Below, piece after piece: positions 31,561 to 32,701 of a stretch of DNA of 32,701 nucleotides. The DNA is taken from contig CAUERX010000017.1 in NCBI GenBank assembly GCA_959020415.1, positions 1 to 32,701 on the forward strand. Direction: 5' to 3'. This stretch comes from an uncultured bacterium. GTDB taxonomy: Bacteria > Bacillota_I > Bacilli_A > RF39 > UBA660. Numbering within the stretch: the first letter of the stretch is position 1; each line of letters begins with the position of its first letter. Position numbers and translations under genes: made by a program. Below the pieces are notes generated by a model. It was not told the DNA's origin. It saw only the letters and a program-made list of their open reading frames with translations, and did not search any database.

Positions 31561-31644
31561 TTAGTCTATTTTTTTGAATTTTTTGTAGCTAACTACGATT
31601 GCCAAAGCGCCTAATAAACTAACTCTTGCTAAATAAAATACCAT
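31561..31644 (-). pseudogene. Remnant of a sorted surface protein (C-terminal anchor)
   Basis: The frame encodes M-V-F-Y-L-A-R-V-S-L-L-G-A-L-A-I-V-V-S-Y then K-K-F-K-K-I-D and a stop: a hydrophobic span plus basic tail, exactly the end of a sortase substrate. An in-frame stop lies two codons upstream, next to the IS110-type transposase gene. The rest of the protein is missing, probably displaced by the insertion. Confidence 0.55.
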
Positions 31645-31649
31645 TACCT

Positions 31650-32701
31650 AACAAGAGAATAACCTTTCTTAATAATTGTATCATATTTCTTCCATTTTTT
31701 GATAAACTATTTCTAAACATTTTTGATTTAATTCACTAGGGTGTTCGTAAGGGACACCCTTTGATAAGATGTTGTATATAATATTTATTATTCTTCGCAT
31801 AATACAAGTTAAAGCTTGTCTTTTTGTTTTCCCGTCTTCTATCTTTTTATAATAGTATTCTAAAAAGATAGGGTTATGAGGATTATTACTTCCTTTGCCC
31901 GTACATATACTTCGACAAGCTAAATAATATATGTAGCCATTTAAGTGCCTGTTTCCGTATTCGTTACGTACAGTTTTATCATGATTACCACTTGAAAAAT
32001 TGACAGGGGCTACTCCGCAATATTTGGCTAGTTTAGAGGAATTAGAGAACCTTTTAATGTTTCCTATTTCTGATATTATTTCTGCACTTGTTATTTTGGT
32101 TAAGCCAATAAAGGTATGTAGTTTGACTTCTAATTTATCATATAAGTTTATTATCTCTTTTTCAAATTCTTCTAATTGTTTTTTATTTGCTTTGATGTTT
32201 CTAACTATTGTTCTTATTAACATGTTTCTATTATCTTCATATATTGTATCCTTATAATCATAATCTTTGATAAGATGTAATATCGTATTTGCTTTTGTTA
32301 TTGAAAATTTACCTTTGGTGTTTAGATTTCCTTTTAAATCTTCAGCCGGTAGATCTCTAATCATATTAGGACTAGGGTATGTTTCCCAAAAATCTAAAGC
32401 TGATATATTGTCTATTTTAGAAAAGAACTCTTTATAATTTGGATAATGATGTAATAATTGAGCATGAAGTTTGTTTTTAAGTTTTACATTAGTATTACTT
32501 AAAGTTCTTTTCATTTTAACAAGTTGTTTTAATGTCCAATATATTTCGTCATCTTTAGCGTCAGGTAAATGGTCTAATTCGTCTAAAGTTACTTTCGCAA
32601 TACATTCAGCGTCTAACTCATCAGTTTTATCAATAATTGGGTGTTTTTTTCTTTCGTTGTAAGTATAGTTAGAATTAACATGTTTGACTATTTGATTATG
32701 A
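31650..32701 (-). mobile_element. IS110-family insertion sequence, partial
   Basis: The element includes the transposase gene and runs off the right end of the window. The left boundary is uncertain, between the sorting-signal remnant (31644) and the transposase stop (31681). IS110 elements lack terminal inverted repeats, so no boundary motif is expected. Confidence 0.7.
31681..32700 (-). CDS. IS110-family transposase (N-terminus outside window)
   Basis: The frame is open from the window edge; 339 codons are visible and an internal ATG at 32514 is not the start. The N-terminal DEDD (RuvC-like) part shows K-T-D-E-L-D-A-E-C-I-A and, further on, W-T-L-K-Q-L-V-K-M-K. The C-terminal Tnp domain has I-T-S-A-E-I-I-S-E-I-G, L-A-K-Y-C-G-V-A-P and S-S-G-N-H-D-K-T with G-N-R-H-L, carrying the Ser region used in IS110 recombination. 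These elements move through a bridge-RNA-guided mechanism; the guide RNA would be encoded in the flanks, mostly outside this window. The visible part has no frameshift. Confidence 0.9.
   Translation of the reverse strand, partial: HNQIVKHVNSNYTYNERKKHPIIDKTDELDAECIAKVTLDELDHLPDAKDDEIYWTLKQLVKMKRTLSNTNVKLKNKLHAQLLHHYPNYKEFFSKIDNISALDFWETYPSPNMIRDLPAEDLKGNLNTKGKFSITKANTILHLIKDYDYKDTIYEDNRNMLIRTIVRNIKANKKQLEEFEKEIINLYDKLEVKLHTFIGLTKITSAEIISEIGNIKRFSNSSKLAKYCGVAPVNFSSGNHDKTVRNEYGNRHLNGYIYYLACRSICTGKGSNNPHNPIFLEYYYKKIEDGKTKRQALTCIMRRIINIIYNILSKGVPYEHPSELNQKCLEIVYQKMEEI

Overview
The window is AT-rich, uses TGA as a normal stop codon (mraY, ftsW and others end in it), has strong GGAGG-type ribosome sites, a SpoVD/MraY/FtsW wall-synthesis cluster, a class B sortase and a BclA-like collagen-repeat protein. 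This points to a low-GC Gram-positive (Bacillota), plausibly a gut member of the Bacilli/Erysipelotrichia type, possibly a spore former. I cannot name the species.

Layout. 1-7056: tldE/tldD, a UgtP/MurG-like glycolipid glycosyltransferase on the other strand, and two overlapping flavoproteins. 7147-8531: a collagen-like protein with a sporulation-type -10 box and a GNAT acetyltransferase broken by two frameshifts. 8591-11337: ftsW/spoVE, mraY and the 3' third of spoVD. 11336-25349: a mobile element of about 14.0 kb sitting inside spoVD. 25335-26591: the 5' two thirds of spoVD. 26592-29490: a VanY-like D,D-carboxypeptidase and a VanRS-like two-component system. 29521-31548: a divergent pair, a beta-helix surface protein with an NPETA sorting signal and a class B sortase. 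31561-32701: the last 27 codons of a second sorted protein next to an IS110-family transposase that runs off the window.

The main discovery is the element. Joining the two spoVD pieces at a shared CA dinucleotide restores an uninterrupted 634-codon SpoVD (T-P-I-Q-Q-V across the joint). The element carries a large serine recombinase at one end, and the two element ends carry perfect 11-bp inverted arms that, in the circle, are centred exactly on that CA. The recombinase reading frame runs through the junction. In the integrated state it borrows its last residues and stop codon from spoVD. In the circle it would continue for 36 codons beyond the shared E-S-D (T of the junction included) and stop just before an intrinsic terminator that now lies 14 kb away. 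Integration or excision therefore swaps the recombinase C-terminus, removes or restores its terminator, and breaks or repairs spoVD. This resembles the sigK-type skin elements that leave sporulation genes by serine recombinases, but I know of no description of this arrangement in spoVD.

The cargo looks like a small-molecule pathway in one long leftward operon: sugar-isomerase-type TIM barrel, archaeal-type S-adenosylmethionine synthetase, radical SAM/SPASM enzyme, PIG-L deacetylase, GT4 glycosyltransferase, streptomycin-kinase-like phosphotransferase, AlaRS-like stand-alone ligase, S51 peptidase-like protein and a second APH-fold kinase. GT4 + PIG-L + aaRS-derived ligase echoes mycothiol synthesis (MshA, MshB, MshC). 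GT4 + PIG-L + radical SAM + APH kinases echoes 2-deoxystreptamine aminoglycoside clusters. An orphan AbiEi-like regulator with a palindromic operator over its own promoter precedes the pathway. Between cargo and recombinase lie a short Rep-like wHTH protein, iteron-like repeats, an operator-overlapped promoter followed by a terminator, and a four-segment attenuator-like structure upstream of the recombinase.

No tRNA, rRNA or CRISPR array was seen. All family names rest on motif reading by eye.
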